Source of the DNA: DATMNI01 sp035570275
GTDB taxonomy: Bacteria > Acidobacteriota > Terriglobia > Bryobacterales > Bryobacteraceae
NCBI GenBank assembly: GCA_035570275.1
Contig: DATMNI010000215.1
Span: 1 to 11,185, forward strand
DNA: 11,185 nucleotides
Direction: 5' to 3'
How positions within the stretch are numbered: the first letter of the stretch is position 1; every line of letters begins with the position of its first letter. Positions 1-6,902 of this stretch are shown one piece after another. The notes beneath the pieces are model-generated. The model made no database searches, had not been told where the DNA came from, and was given only the letters and a program-made list of their open reading frames with translations. A program made the translations under genes and the position numbers.

Positions 1-2628
1 AAGACCGGCAGGGAACACGTAGTCAATATCACGGCGGCGGGCGATTTTCCATGGATGATGCCGCGCTGGGAGGACGTGACCAGCCGCATGACCAGCCTGG
101 CGCTCTCGCCCACGGGCAAGCGCGTGGTGGTGGAGGCGCGCGGCGAAATCTTCACCATACCGGCCGAAAAGGGCGATGTGCGCAATCTGAGCCACTCCGC
201 GGGCTCGGCGGAGCGCGATCCGGCCTGGTCGCCGGATGGCAAATACATCTCGTACTTCAGCGACAAAACCGGCGAGTACAACCTGGTGATTGAGGCGCAG
301 GATGGCCTGACGCCGCCGCGCGAGATCGCGCTGCCGAATCCCACCCACTACTACACGCCCGCCTGGTCTCCCGATTCGAAGAAGATCGTGTACACGGATA
401 CGAACCTGAAGGTCTGGGTGCTGGATGTGGCCAGCGGTAAACCGAAAATTGTGGGCAACGACCCGTGGATGGTGCCGGCGCGCACGCTGAACCCCGCCTG
501 GAGCCCCGATTCGAAATGGGTGGCCTATGCCAGCCGGATGAAGTCGCTGTACCACGCCATTTTCGTCAGCAACGTGGAGTCCGGAGAGACCACGCAGGTG
601 ACGGACGCCATGGCCGACGCGGTTTGGCCGGCTTGGGACGCCAGCGGCAAGTATCTCTGGTTCCTGGCCTCCACCGATTTCGGGCTGAAATCGCAATGGC
701 TGGACATGACTTCCTACGACCACGACGAAAACTTTGGTCTATATTGCGCCATGCTCAAGAAGGGCGAGGCCAGCCCGCTGTTGCCGGAGAGCGATGAGGA
801 CCGCGGCGTGGGCAGCGTGCCCGCGACCGGCGCTGGTGCCGGGGAAGGTGGCCGCGGTGGTGGACGCGGGGGGCGGGGCGGTGGCGCCGCTGGCGCCGAT
901 GGCTCACAAGGCGAGAACCCTGTGGCATCAGCCGTGACATCCTCCGTGTCTGGGCCGCGCACGCCGGTGAACGTGCAGATCGATTTTGACGGATTGCAGC
1001 AACGTATTGTCGCGGTTCCGGCCGTGGCGGAGCGCCAGTATTCGCAACTGCGCGCCGGTGCGGCCGGCATCGTTTACTTCCTGGAGGCGGCGGCGGGCCG
1101 CGGCGGGCGTGGCGAAGATCCGGCCGGCGGTCCCGGCGGCAGCACGTTGGTGCGCTACCGGCTGAGCGACCGGCGGGCGGCGCCGTTCGTGACCGGGGTG
1201 GCGGCTTACGACGTCAGCGCCGATGGCCACAAGCTGGTCTATCGCGCGGGCGGCGGCGGCGGGCGCGGCGGACGTGGCGGCGCTGCCGGACCGGCGCCCG
1301 TTCCATCGCTCTGGGTGGTGGATGCCGACCGCGTTGTGCCCGCGGCAGGCCAGGGCCGTCTCACCGCCACGCTGCGCATGTACCTGGAGCCGAAGGAAGA
1401 GTTCAAACAGATCTTTTACGAAGGCTGGCGCAACCAGCGGGATTACCTCTACGTGCCGAATATGCATGGCGCCGACTGGCCCAAAATGAAGGAGATATAC
1501 GGCCAGTTGCTGCCCTACGCGATGCATCGCGCCGACCTGAATTACCTGTTGGACAACATGGGCTCGGAGATCGCCATCGGCCACTCCTTCGTGCGCGGCG
1601 GCGACATGCCCGGGCTGCCCAGTTCGCCGGGCGGCCTGCTGGGCGCGGACTTCGCGATTGATGCCGGGCGCTACAAAATCACCCGCATCTACGACAATGA
1701 AAGCTGGAACCCGGACTTGCGCGCGCCGCTGACCGAACCCGGCGCCAGCGCGGCGGTAGGGGATTACGTGCTCGCCATCAATGGCATCCCACTGAAGGCG
1801 CCGGACAACATTTACCGGCTGCTGGACGGCACGGCCAACCGGCAGACGGTGCTGACCATCAACAGCCGTCCGGCGATGGAGGGCGCCCGGCAGGTGACCG
1901 TGGTTCCCATCGCCAACGAACAGCCGCTGCGCACGCGCGCGTGGGTTGAATCGAACCGGCGGCTGGTGGATAAGCTGTCCGCCGGCCAGCTCGCCTACGT
2001 CTATCTGCCCAACACGGGCCAGCCGGGATACACCAGTTTCAACCGGTACTATTTTTCGCAGCAGGACAAACAGGGGGCGATCATCGACGAGCGCTACAAC
2101 AGCGGCGGCTCGGCGGCGGATTACATTATCGACGTGTTGCAGCGCGATTTCGACGGCTACTTCAACAACGTGGCGGGCGAGCGATATCCGTTCACCAGCC
2201 CGTCGGCCGGCATCTGGGGGCCGAAGGTGATGATTGTCAACGAAATGGCCGGGTCGGGCGGCGACCTGATGCCGTGGATGTTCAGGTACCGGAAGATCGG
2301 TCTGCTGGTGGGCAAGCGCACGTGGGGTGGGCTGGTCCACACGGCCGATACGCCGGTGTTCATCGATGGCGGTTCGATGATCGCGCCGCGCGGCGGCTTC
2401 TTCACGCGCGAGGGTAAGTGGGCCGTGGAGAACGAAGGCACCGCGCCCGATTTGGATGTGGAGAACTGGCCTAAGGACACAATTGCCGGACACGACGCGC
2501 AGCTTGAGCGGGCAGTGCAGGAAGGCCTGCGGATGCTCAAGGAAAAGCCGGTGACGCGGCGCAGCACGGAGCCCGCGCCGCCTTCGTGGGGACAGCGGAG
2601 GCAGCCGATCGGGCCGGGGCGGCCGTAG
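1..2628 (+). CDS. Tricorn-like protease (S41 family), 5' partial
   Basis: The frame is open from base 1, so the first ATG in view (55) is internal and the true start lies upstream. Seen: beta-propeller (PD40-type) repeats of the form PAWSPDxK near 220, 358, 493 and 628; Gly/Arg-rich inserts at about 829-905, 1090-1140 and 1250-1300; a helical C1-like region (about 1370-1600) ending in GHSFVRGGD; a PDZ-like segment (about 1660-1880); and an S41 core (about 1945-2500). The candidate catalytic His codon is 1582-1584, the Ser codon is 2254-2256 in AGSGGD, and the Glu lies in VENEGTAPD near 2428-2436. Tricorn proteases cut peptides released by larger proteases. In the archaeal enzyme a Ser precedes the catalytic His and an Asp follows the nucleophile; here both positions are Gly. 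That comparison is from memory. The Gly-rich inserts are low-complexity loops, common in acidobacterial homologues by my recollection. A terminator follows. Family assignment is confident; the substrate is unknown. Confidence 0.93.
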   Translation, partial: KTGREHVVNITAAGDFPWMMPRWEDVTSRMTSLALSPTGKRVVVEARGEIFTIPAEKGDVRNLSHSAGSAERDPAWSPDGKYISYFSDKTGEYNLVIEAQDGLTPPREIALPNPTHYYTPAWSPDSKKIVYTDTNLKVWVLDVASGKPKIVGNDPWMVPARTLNPAWSPDSKWVAYASRMKSLYHAIFVSNVESGETTQVTDAMADAVWPAWDASGKYLWFLASTDFGLKSQWLDMTSYDHDENFGLYCAMLKKGEASPLLPESDEDRGVGSVPATGAGAGEGGRGGGRGGRGGGAAGADGSQGENPVASAVTSSVSGPRTPVNVQIDFDGLQQRIVAVPAVAERQYSQLRAGAAGIVYFLEAAAGRGGRGEDPAGGPGGSTLVRYRLSDRRAAPFVTGVAAYDVSADGHKLVYRAGGGGGRGGRGGAAGPAPVPSLWVVDADRVVPAAGQGRLTATLRMYLEPKEEFKQIFYEGWRNQRDYLYVPNMHGADWPKMKEIYGQLLPYAMHRADLNYLLDNMGSEIAIGHSFVRGGDMPGLPSSPGGLLGADFAIDAGRYKITRIYDNESWNPDLRAPLTEPGASAAVGDYVLAINGIPLKAPDNIYRLLDGTANRQTVLTINSRPAMEGARQVTVVPIANEQPLRTRAWVESNRRLVDKLSAGQLAYVYLPNTGQPGYTSFNRYYFSQQDKQGAIIDERYNSGGSAADYIIDVLQRDFDGYFNNVAGERYPFTSPSAGIWGPKVMIVNEMAGSGGDLMPWMFRYRKIGLLVGKRTWGGLVHTADTPVFIDGGSMIAPRGGFFTREGKWAVENEGTAPDLDVENWPKDTIAGHDAQLERAVQEGLRMLKEKPVTRRSTEPAPPSWGQRRQPIGPGRP

Positions 2629-2737
2629 GGCGGTGGGTGGACAGCCAAAACCTGGCCTCGGGGCGGTTATTCAGAGGCGCTTGATTCGAGTCGAGCGGCG
2701 ATGGGCCGACGACCTGAGTTCAGATTGGCCCATCACC

Positions 2738-2757
2738 CGGCGCGTCAGCGCCGTTTT
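2738..2757 (+). terminator. Intrinsic terminator after the tricorn-like gene
   Basis: A perfect 6-bp stem, CGGCGC (2738-2743) with GCGCCG (2748-2753), closes a GTCA loop and is followed directly by TTTT. It lies about 110 bp after the protease stop codon and points the right way. A second, weaker hairpin with 8-bp arms (GATGGGCC 2700-2707, GGCCCATC 2727-2734) lies just before it without a T-tract. Confidence 0.6.
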
Positions 2758-2782
2758 CGCTGCTGAGCGTCCAGTTCACCTT

Positions 2783-3070
2783 CTAGCGGCGCCAGTCCCA
2801 CTCGGTCTCTGACTTAATGCGCGCGACAAACTCGTTGCCTGGAAGGATGGTGCCGAAATCGTTATCGACGATCAAATCGGGATCATCGGCGACGATGTTA
2901 AGTACGCTCTTTGCAAGTTCGACGTCCGAGTAGTCGAGCAGAACAATCGAGGAGGCGGGATCATCACTGTCAGCATTTAGATAGACTCGGCTATGTTCTC
3001 TTCCACAGCCAAAACATCTTCAGGAGTCGCGGATGTGCATGACGTAAACGAGCGGATCTTTAGCGGGCAT
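2783..3070 (-). pseudogene. Broken small gene downstream of the nucleotidyltransferase
   Basis: Starting at an ATG 5 bases after the nucleotidyltransferase stop, one frame of 96 codons runs to a TAG at 2783-2785 but is interrupted by TGA at codon 17 (3020-3022). It begins MPAKDPLVYVMHIRDS, which resembles the start of HepT/DUF86 toxins, the usual partner of a MNT-domain protein in this position. After the stop the same frame reads on as a plausible acidic protein tail containing LIVDNDFGTILPGNEF and ending in ETEWDWRR. Between codons 16 and about 29 the neighbouring frame reads more naturally (TPEDVLAVEENIAES), so an inserted base followed by a lost base is an alternative to a nonsense change. 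The tail is not HepT-like to my eye, so this could be a HepT start fused to other material, or an unrelated small protein. No start codon after the stop rescues the tail. Confidence 0.5.
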
Positions 3071-3075
3071 GAGCT

Positions 3076-3369
3076 CTACAGAGGTACGGCCTCGGTAAGA
3101 ACCCGGTCCCGAATATAGGGATGGATGCAGCCGGATTCGACCAGGTCCACATCGACGCCCAGCAGATCATGGAGGTCCGAGAGCAAGCTCCCGAGGTCGA
3201 ACAAGCCTCGGCCACCGTCGAGGTCCACCAGGATATCGACATCGCTATCGGGCCCGTTTTCGCCGGTGGCGACCGAGCCGAATATGCGGACGTTGCGGCA
3301 TCCGTGCCGGGCCGCCAGGCGCAAGATCTCGGCCTTCTTATCGCGCCGTAATGTGTCCAGCGTTACCAT
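3076..3369 (-). CDS. MNT-type nucleotidyltransferase (MntA-like antitoxin)
   Basis: A 97-residue minimal nucleotidyltransferase domain. The signature GSVATGENGPDSDVDILVD supplies the Gly-Ser and the two metal-binding Asp residues (DVD); the later DVDLVE gives the third acidic position. Stand-alone proteins of this kind (MntA) are antitoxins that AMPylate the HepT RNase toxin encoded directly downstream. Here the downstream frame begins 5 bases after the stop but is interrupted, so this may be an orphan antitoxin. The ATG at 3369 is preferred, with the purine-rich AGAGAG upstream. A TTG at 3402 would add 11 residues that are not family-like. Such proteins are cytoplasmic. The domain call is sure; the antitoxin role comes from family knowledge and context. 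Confidence 0.85.
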   Translation of the reverse strand: MVTLDTLRRDKKAEILRLAARHGCRNVRIFGSVATGENGPDSDVDILVDLDGGRGLFDLGSLLSDLHDLLGVDVDLVESGCIHPYIRDRVLTEAVPL

Positions 3370-3534
3370 GGTTGTTACTCTCTTGTCGTTCAATTTCAAC
3401 AATGCCCCTTATGCCAGAGGCGGAGTTGCGGCGCCGCTGTTCCCTTCTTCCGCAAGCGCCGGGAGCGCTCTCCAGTGTCCGCGCTGAGCATCACGGTGCT
3501 TCGAAACGCGGCGACGTGATAACGTGAAGATGGC

Positions 3535-3801
3535 ATGACGGTTATACTCGATATCCCCGACGAGATCGCTTCGGAACTGGCGGTCGCAGGCCAGGATCTC
3601 TCTCGAGCCGCCCTGGAAGCGCTGGCGTTAGAAGGCTACCGCCGCGGTACGCTTACGCAACTTCACGTCAGCCAATTGCTCGGCATGTCCCGCATCCAGG
3701 CGGAAGACTTCCTGGCGGAATACCTCGCTCTCTACGACTACGAACCAAGCGAACTGCGGCGCGAGGCTGAAGCGCTGGCCGACTTTCAAAAGACCCGCTA
3801 G
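3535..3801 (+). CDS. UPF0175 family antitoxin-like protein
   Basis: An 88-residue protein with the UPF0175 layout. An N-terminal beta strand and helix (VILDIPDEIASEL) is followed by the typical SRAALEALALEGYRRG segment and a helix-turn-helix-like LTQLHVSQLLGMSRIQAEDF, then a charged tail. UPF0175 proteins are usually encoded directly upstream of a DUF3368 PIN-like toxin and are thought to be its antitoxin and DNA-binding repressor. Here only a C-terminal remnant of such a toxin follows (3803-3943). The ATG at 3535 has a weak purine stretch (GTGAAGATG) before it. Autoregulation is expected for the family, but no operator is evident in the 130 bp upstream. Family assignment is confident; present function is uncertain because the partner is lost. 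Confidence 0.85.
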   Translation: MTVILDIPDEIASELAVAGQDLSRAALEALALEGYRRGTLTQLHVSQLLGMSRIQAEDFLAEYLALYDYEPSELRREAEALADFQKTR

Positions 3802-3802
3802 G

Positions 3803-3943
3803 GTTCGTTCGAGACAGCGGCTCATCGAAAAGCCCTTGGAGATCCTAGCCCAACTCCGTTCCAATCGATTTCACGTCTCGCGAGCGCTCGTGAAGGCGTT
3901 CGAGGCAGAAATTCCTTTGACAAAGCGGGCGCCCGCTACTTGA
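3803..3943 (+). pseudogene. C-terminal remnant of a DUF3368 (PIN-like) toxin
   Basis: Directly after the UPF0175 stop, a frame without a usable start reads VRSRQRLIEKPLEILAQLRS and continues NRFHVSRALVKAFEAEIP to a TGA at 3941-3943. This matches my memory of the end of DUF3368 proteins, where a Leu-rich helix is followed by a short G/N-F-x-[IV]-S turn and a last helix. The position, immediately downstream of UPF0175 on the same strand, is where the intact toxin normally sits. About the first three quarters, including the PIN-type acidic residues, are missing, which implies a deletion between the antitoxin stop and this tail. Its last codons overlap the 3' end of the convergent acetamidase gene by 8 bp. 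Confidence 0.6.
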
Positions 3944-4931
3944 AAATGCTCTTCGGGATCATGGCGTGCACGCCCTTGGTTCCGTCTACCGCTTGCGTCA
4001 CGTTGAAATCCACCGCCACGCTGCTGAGCATGTAGGCATCCTCTCGCGTCAGGTGTTTTTCGGTGACCAGAAAATCGATGGACTCGCGAACCGCGATCTT
4101 CAGCGCCTCGGTCAGGTCTTTGTCCAGCCCCATGGCGATGAAGTGGGTCGGCGTCTCGCCGCGCGGCCACTTCAGGTGCATATCCTTGCGCACGACAAAC
4201 TGGAACGTGCCCACCAGCGATGTCTCCAGCGCGGTGATGTCCACCTCGCCGTTGCCCTGAGCGGCGTGGCCGTCGCCGACCTCGAACAGGGCGCCTGGGG
4301 CGTGCACGGGAATGAACAGCGTGGTGCCCGCCACCAGGTCCTTGTTATCCAGGTTGCCGGCGTGGATTCCGGGCGGCGCACTGTTGATGCGCCCCGCGGA
4401 TTCCGGCGGCGCCACGCCCATGCTGCCGAAGAACGGGCGCAGCGGAATCTCGATGTTGCCGGCGAATTTGGCCACGTTGCGCCCGGCATCGAGCGGGATG
4501 ATTTTCATATTGCCCTTTTCAAAATCCTCGGGCCCCAAAACGCCGCTGCGGGGGCTGAAGCTGTTATATGCATACGGTATCGAAAGCTTGATTCCGACGA
4601 TGCGCACTTCCAGCACGTCGCCCGGTTCGGCGCCTTCCACGAAGATGGGACCGGTCAGAATATGGCCGCCCGGACCTTTGTCCTTCACCTCCGCGTAGAT
4701 GGCCTTCAATTCGGGCTCCACTTGCTCGGGCTTCACGCCGGCCGAGATCAGGCGGTCGGGGCTGTTGGTAAGCATGGTCTGAACTTCGACCGTGTCACCG
4801 GACTTGATGCGGAGCACTGGCTTGGCTGCCGCCGAGTAGTTGCCCCAAACCACGGTGCCCGGGCTGGCCTTCAGTTGGTAGTCGGCGGCGCTGGCTGCCA
4901 AGGCACAGAGCAGGAGGGGAAGGAATCGCAT
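3936..4931 (-). CDS. Exported acetamidase/formamidase family protein
   Basis: A 331-residue protein of the acetamidase/formamidase family (PF03069), whose members hydrolyse short amides such as formamide or acetamide to ammonia and the acid. Seen: an N-terminal signal peptide (MRFLPLLLCALAASA, cleavage near residue 15-16); a family-typical GPGGHILTGPIFVEGAEPGD around residues 86-105; PPGIHAGNLDNKDL around 186-199; and GDGHAAQGNGEVDITALET around 219-237, the most conserved block. His90, His190 and His222 are likely active-site or metal residues, but I have not matched them to a structure. The signal peptide points to a periplasmic or extracellular enzyme, whereas well-known amidases such as FmdA are cytoplasmic. 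No Shine-Dalgarno is visible. A TAGAAT hexamer lies only 5 bases upstream of the ATG, so the transcript could be nearly leaderless. The gene stands alone. Confidence 0.88.
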   Translation of the reverse strand: MRFLPLLLCALAASAADYQLKASPGTVVWGNYSAAAKPVLRIKSGDTVEVQTMLTNSPDRLISAGVKPEQVEPELKAIYAEVKDKGPGGHILTGPIFVEGAEPGDVLEVRIVGIKLSIPYAYNSFSPRSGVLGPEDFEKGNMKIIPLDAGRNVAKFAGNIEIPLRPFFGSMGVAPPESAGRINSAPPGIHAGNLDNKDLVAGTTLFIPVHAPGALFEVGDGHAAQGNGEVDITALETSLVGTFQFVVRKDMHLKWPRGETPTHFIAMGLDKDLTEALKIAVRESIDFLVTEKHLTREDAYMLSSVAVDFNVTQAVDGTKGVHAMIPKSIFK

Positions 4932-4936
4932 AAGCG

Positions 4937-4942
4937 ATTCTA
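4937..4942 (-). promoter_or_regulatory. Possible -10 hexamer for the acetamidase gene
   Basis: On the - strand TAGAAT (5 of 6 to TATAAT) lies 5 bases before the start codon. No clear -35 box is found 16-18 bases further upstream. If used, the mRNA would have almost no 5' leader, which fits the missing Shine-Dalgarno sequence. The evidence is weak. Confidence 0.25.
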
Positions 4943-5217
4943 GCGCAGGCGGGGGGCCTTCACGGAACGCGATCTCATCGCGGCAGCCGGCGGTCGATGG
5001 CTGGCAACACCTTATTCGGGGCGCGCGCGAACTTTCCCTCGTCGATCAGCTTCACCCAACGGATTTACCACCGGATGATTCCCTGGCATCCACCAGAAAC
5101 TCTGCCGGGCGCGCGATATCGCGGCCGTCCTCGCCCCGGCGGGCAGCACACTACCTTCGCGAATCAATCCGCCGTGGGATCTGAGAGCATATCGAAGGTG
5201 TATCCATCCCCGGGACT

Positions 5218-5262
5218 TCGCGAGCCTTCGCGACTCCTCGCGAGCCCTCGCTCGAGTCCGCG
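5218..5262. repeat. Degenerate 10-bp tandem repeat
   Basis: From 5221 the units read cgagccttcg, cgactcctcg, cgagccctcg and then ctcgagtccg, each 10 bp. The array is full of TCGCGA and CTCGAG palindromes. The phasing is clear over three units and decays in the fourth. Confidence 0.6.
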
Positions 5263-5323
5263 CTGATCGCTTCACCCGCCACGCCCCGTTGGCGAAACTC
5301 ACCTAGGCGCGAGGCAACCACTC

Positions 5324-5397
5324 CCTAACGGTCGTGGCTCCGATGGCCTCTTTGACATTAACATTACGAGACTTCACATGAGAGCCGCGCCGTTAGG
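5324..5397. repeat. REP-like imperfect inverted repeat
   Basis: CCTAACGGTCGTGGCTC (5324-5340) and GAGCCGCGCCGTTAGG (5382-5397) are inverse complements apart from one substitution and one indel, separated by about 41 bp. The GC-rich palindrome built on a conserved core, lying between genes, is the form of a paired REP or BIME-type element. Whether it is dispersed in the genome cannot be seen from this window. A 9-base piece, cctaacggt, recurs at about 9308, before the OmpA-like gene. Confidence 0.55.
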
Positions 5398-5443
5398 AAG
5401 CGGGGTTAGGTTAGCGGACCGCGGCGCCGGTGCGTAACGCAAG

Positions 5444-5464
5444 AGCTGAAAGCTGATAGCTGAC
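5444..5464. repeat. Three 7-bp tandem repeats AGCTGAN
   Basis: The units are AGCTGAA, AGCTGAT and AGCTGAC, perfectly phased, just beyond the 3' end of the M16 peptidase gene (its stop is at 5485). The heptamer period means the array reads through all frames, as seen in intergenic heptanucleotide repeats of other bacteria. No function is apparent. Confidence 0.6.
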
Positions 5465-5484
5465 CGCCGATCCCCGGCCGCTCC

Positions 5485-6771
5485 TCAACACACCAGATCC
5501 TCGCGCCCGATCTTGAAGTTTTCCAGGTTCCCCAAAATGGTAAGTGCGATCTGCTTGGGATCGAAAAAGGTCTGCGCGATCCGCTGCACATCGTCCGCGC
5601 TCACAGCCTCAATGCTGTCCAGCAGTTCGTCCATGGTGAAGAACCGGCTGAAGTACATTTCCTGCCGCGCCAGGTTCGACATGCGGCTGGAGGTGGATTC
5701 CAGGCCCAGCATCAGCGAGCCCTTCAGGTGGTCCTTGGCGCGGCGCAATTCCTCATCGGCCACGCGCTGCTCCTTGAGCTGGCGGAACTCCTTGGTGATC
5801 GACTCCACCACCTTGCCCGCCGACTCCAGCGAGGTGCCGGCGTAGATGGAAAGGCAGCCCGTATCGCGGTACGGATTGAGTTCCGAAAACACCGCGTAGG
5901 CCAGGCCCTGGCGTTCCCGGATGTTCTGAAAGAGGCGCGAGCTCATGCCCCCGCCGAGCAGCGTGTTGAGCACGTAACAGGCGAACCGCTCCTGGTGGGG
6001 AAGCGGATACGAAGGCACGCCGAGACACAAATGCACCTGCTCCAGCGACTTCTTGTTGCGCAGCGCAATGCGCGCGTGGGTGGTGGGAACCGGTTCGGGC
6101 GGCGCCGGGCTGACGGGTGCGAGCCCTTCGAAATGGCGGCGCACCAGTTCCACCAGCCCTTCGTGGGTGAGATGGCCGGCCGCAGTCACCACCAGGTTGG
6201 AAGGCTCGTAGACCGCGTCATAGTAGGCGCGAAGCATCGCCTGGTCGAACCGCTTGACGTGCTGCGGAGATCCCAGAATCGGCTTTCCCAGCGAATGATC
6301 CTTCCAGAAATTGGACGAGAAGATTTCGTGGACCAGGTAGTCGGGCTGGTCGGCTTCCATCTTGATCTCTTCCAGGATCACGCCCTTTTCCTTCTCGATG
6401 TCCTCGTCGCGAAACATCGGGTGCAGCGCCAGGTCGGCCAACACATCGAAAGCCACACCCAGGTGCTGGTCCAGCACCTTGGTGTTGAAGCAGACCAACT
6501 CCTTAGCGGTGAAGGCATCCAGGTTGCCGCCCAGCGCATCCACCGAGCGCGCGATATCCTCGGCGGAGCGCGACGTGGTCCCCTTGAACAGCATATGTTC
6601 GATGAAGTGTGAGATCCCGTTCTGTTCGGGCGACTCCCGGCGCGAACCGGCCCCGACCCAGATACCCACGGAGACCGACCGCACGTGCGGCATAGCTTCT
6701 GTGATCACGCGTACGCCGTTAGCGAGCGTGGTCATTTCGATGTCCCTAACGGGACTGATGGTTCCTGTCAT
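5485..6771 (-). CDS. M16 family zinc metallopeptidase
   Basis: A 428-residue single-chain M16 peptidase of the mitochondrial-processing-peptidase-like bacterial group. The inverted zinc motif HFIEH is at residues 55-59 (two His ligands and the catalytic Glu58), and the third ligand is Glu135 in VILEEIKMEADQPD, about 75 residues later as the family requires. The second half carries the R/Y-type signature GGGMSSRLFQNIRERQGLAY, which shapes the substrate cavity. There is no signal peptide, so it is probably cytoplasmic; the substrate is unknown. It is divergent from rlmN. Two starts are possible. The ATG at 6771 has no Shine-Dalgarno. The ATG at 6735 (residue 13, MTTLANG) has AGGGA 7 bases upstream and fits the family N-terminus. 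The longer form is given, with the shorter one a real alternative. Confidence 0.93.
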   Translation of the reverse strand: MTGTISPVRDIEMTTLANGVRVITEAMPHVRSVSVGIWVGAGSRRESPEQNGISHFIEHMLFKGTTSRSAEDIARSVDALGGNLDAFTAKELVCFNTKVLDQHLGVAFDVLADLALHPMFRDEDIEKEKGVILEEIKMEADQPDYLVHEIFSSNFWKDHSLGKPILGSPQHVKRFDQAMLRAYYDAVYEPSNLVVTAAGHLTHEGLVELVRRHFEGLAPVSPAPPEPVPTTHARIALRNKKSLEQVHLCLGVPSYPLPHQERFACYVLNTLLGGGMSSRLFQNIRERQGLAYAVFSELNPYRDTGCLSIYAGTSLESAGKVVESITKEFRQLKEQRVADEELRRAKDHLKGSLMLGLESTSSRMSNLARQEMYFSRFFTMDELLDSIEAVSADDVQRIAQTFFDPKQIALTILGNLENFKIGREDLVC

Positions 6772-6801
6772 GGATAGAAGGAGGTGAAAGATCCTTTCTG
6801 T

Positions 6802-6807
6802 ATTGTA
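6802..6807 (-). promoter_or_regulatory. Candidate -10 box for the M16 peptidase gene
   Basis: On the - strand TACAAT (5 of 6 to TATAAT) lies 30 bases upstream of the ATG at 6771 in the 131-bp divergent gap before rlmN. No good -35 match sits 17 bases further upstream, so this is a modest candidate. The AGGAGGTG visible here on the + strand (6780-6787) has no suitably spaced start of a convincing gene. Confidence 0.3.
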
Positions 6808-6902
6808 CCGCCAGTGGGGCAGGCCATCGCCTCTCGTGGCCTGTTGGGATGGGCCTTCGTCGTTCCTGCCACTTCCAGGCGGTGTGCCAAACTAAGAAGA
6901 GC

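Larger units (their letters stand above)
4943..5484. other. Gene-poor intergenic region with three short repeats
   Basis: No convincing gene lies here. The overlapping open frames on both strands (about 4997-5302) are rich in Arg, Ser and Pro, have no family look, and run through a 10-bp tandem repeat, as expected for GC-rich noncoding DNA. The tract lies between the acetamidase promoter side and the M16 gene's 3' end. It contains a 10-bp tandem repeat (5218-5262), a long imperfect inverted repeat (5324-5397) and a 7-bp tandem repeat (5444-5464). No tRNA or obvious terminator for the M16 gene was found. Confidence 0.6.

Noticed and set aside
928..2493. Long open - strand frame (521 codons) opposite the tricorn-like gene
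   Set aside because: It is the complement of a conserved protease gene. Such long antisense frames are usual in GC-rich genes with strong third-position bias, and its translation is His/Arg-rich with no domain.
2783..3070. TGA at codon 17 as a selenocysteine codon
   Set aside because: No hairpin of SECIS type was evident after it, the context (S-stop-RCFGCG) matches no selenoprotein I know, and the neighbouring frame reads better there. A nonsense change or paired frameshifts are simpler.
4997..5302. Overlapping short frames on both strands before the M16 gene
   Set aside because: Low-complexity Arg/Ser/Pro composition, passage through a tandem repeat, and no credible start signals. Chance frames in GC-rich DNA.
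5345..5380. TTTGACATTAACATTACG as a promoter
   Set aside because: The -35-like TTGACA has no -10 match at 16-18 bases and no gene follows on that strand. It lies inside the loop of the REP-like element.
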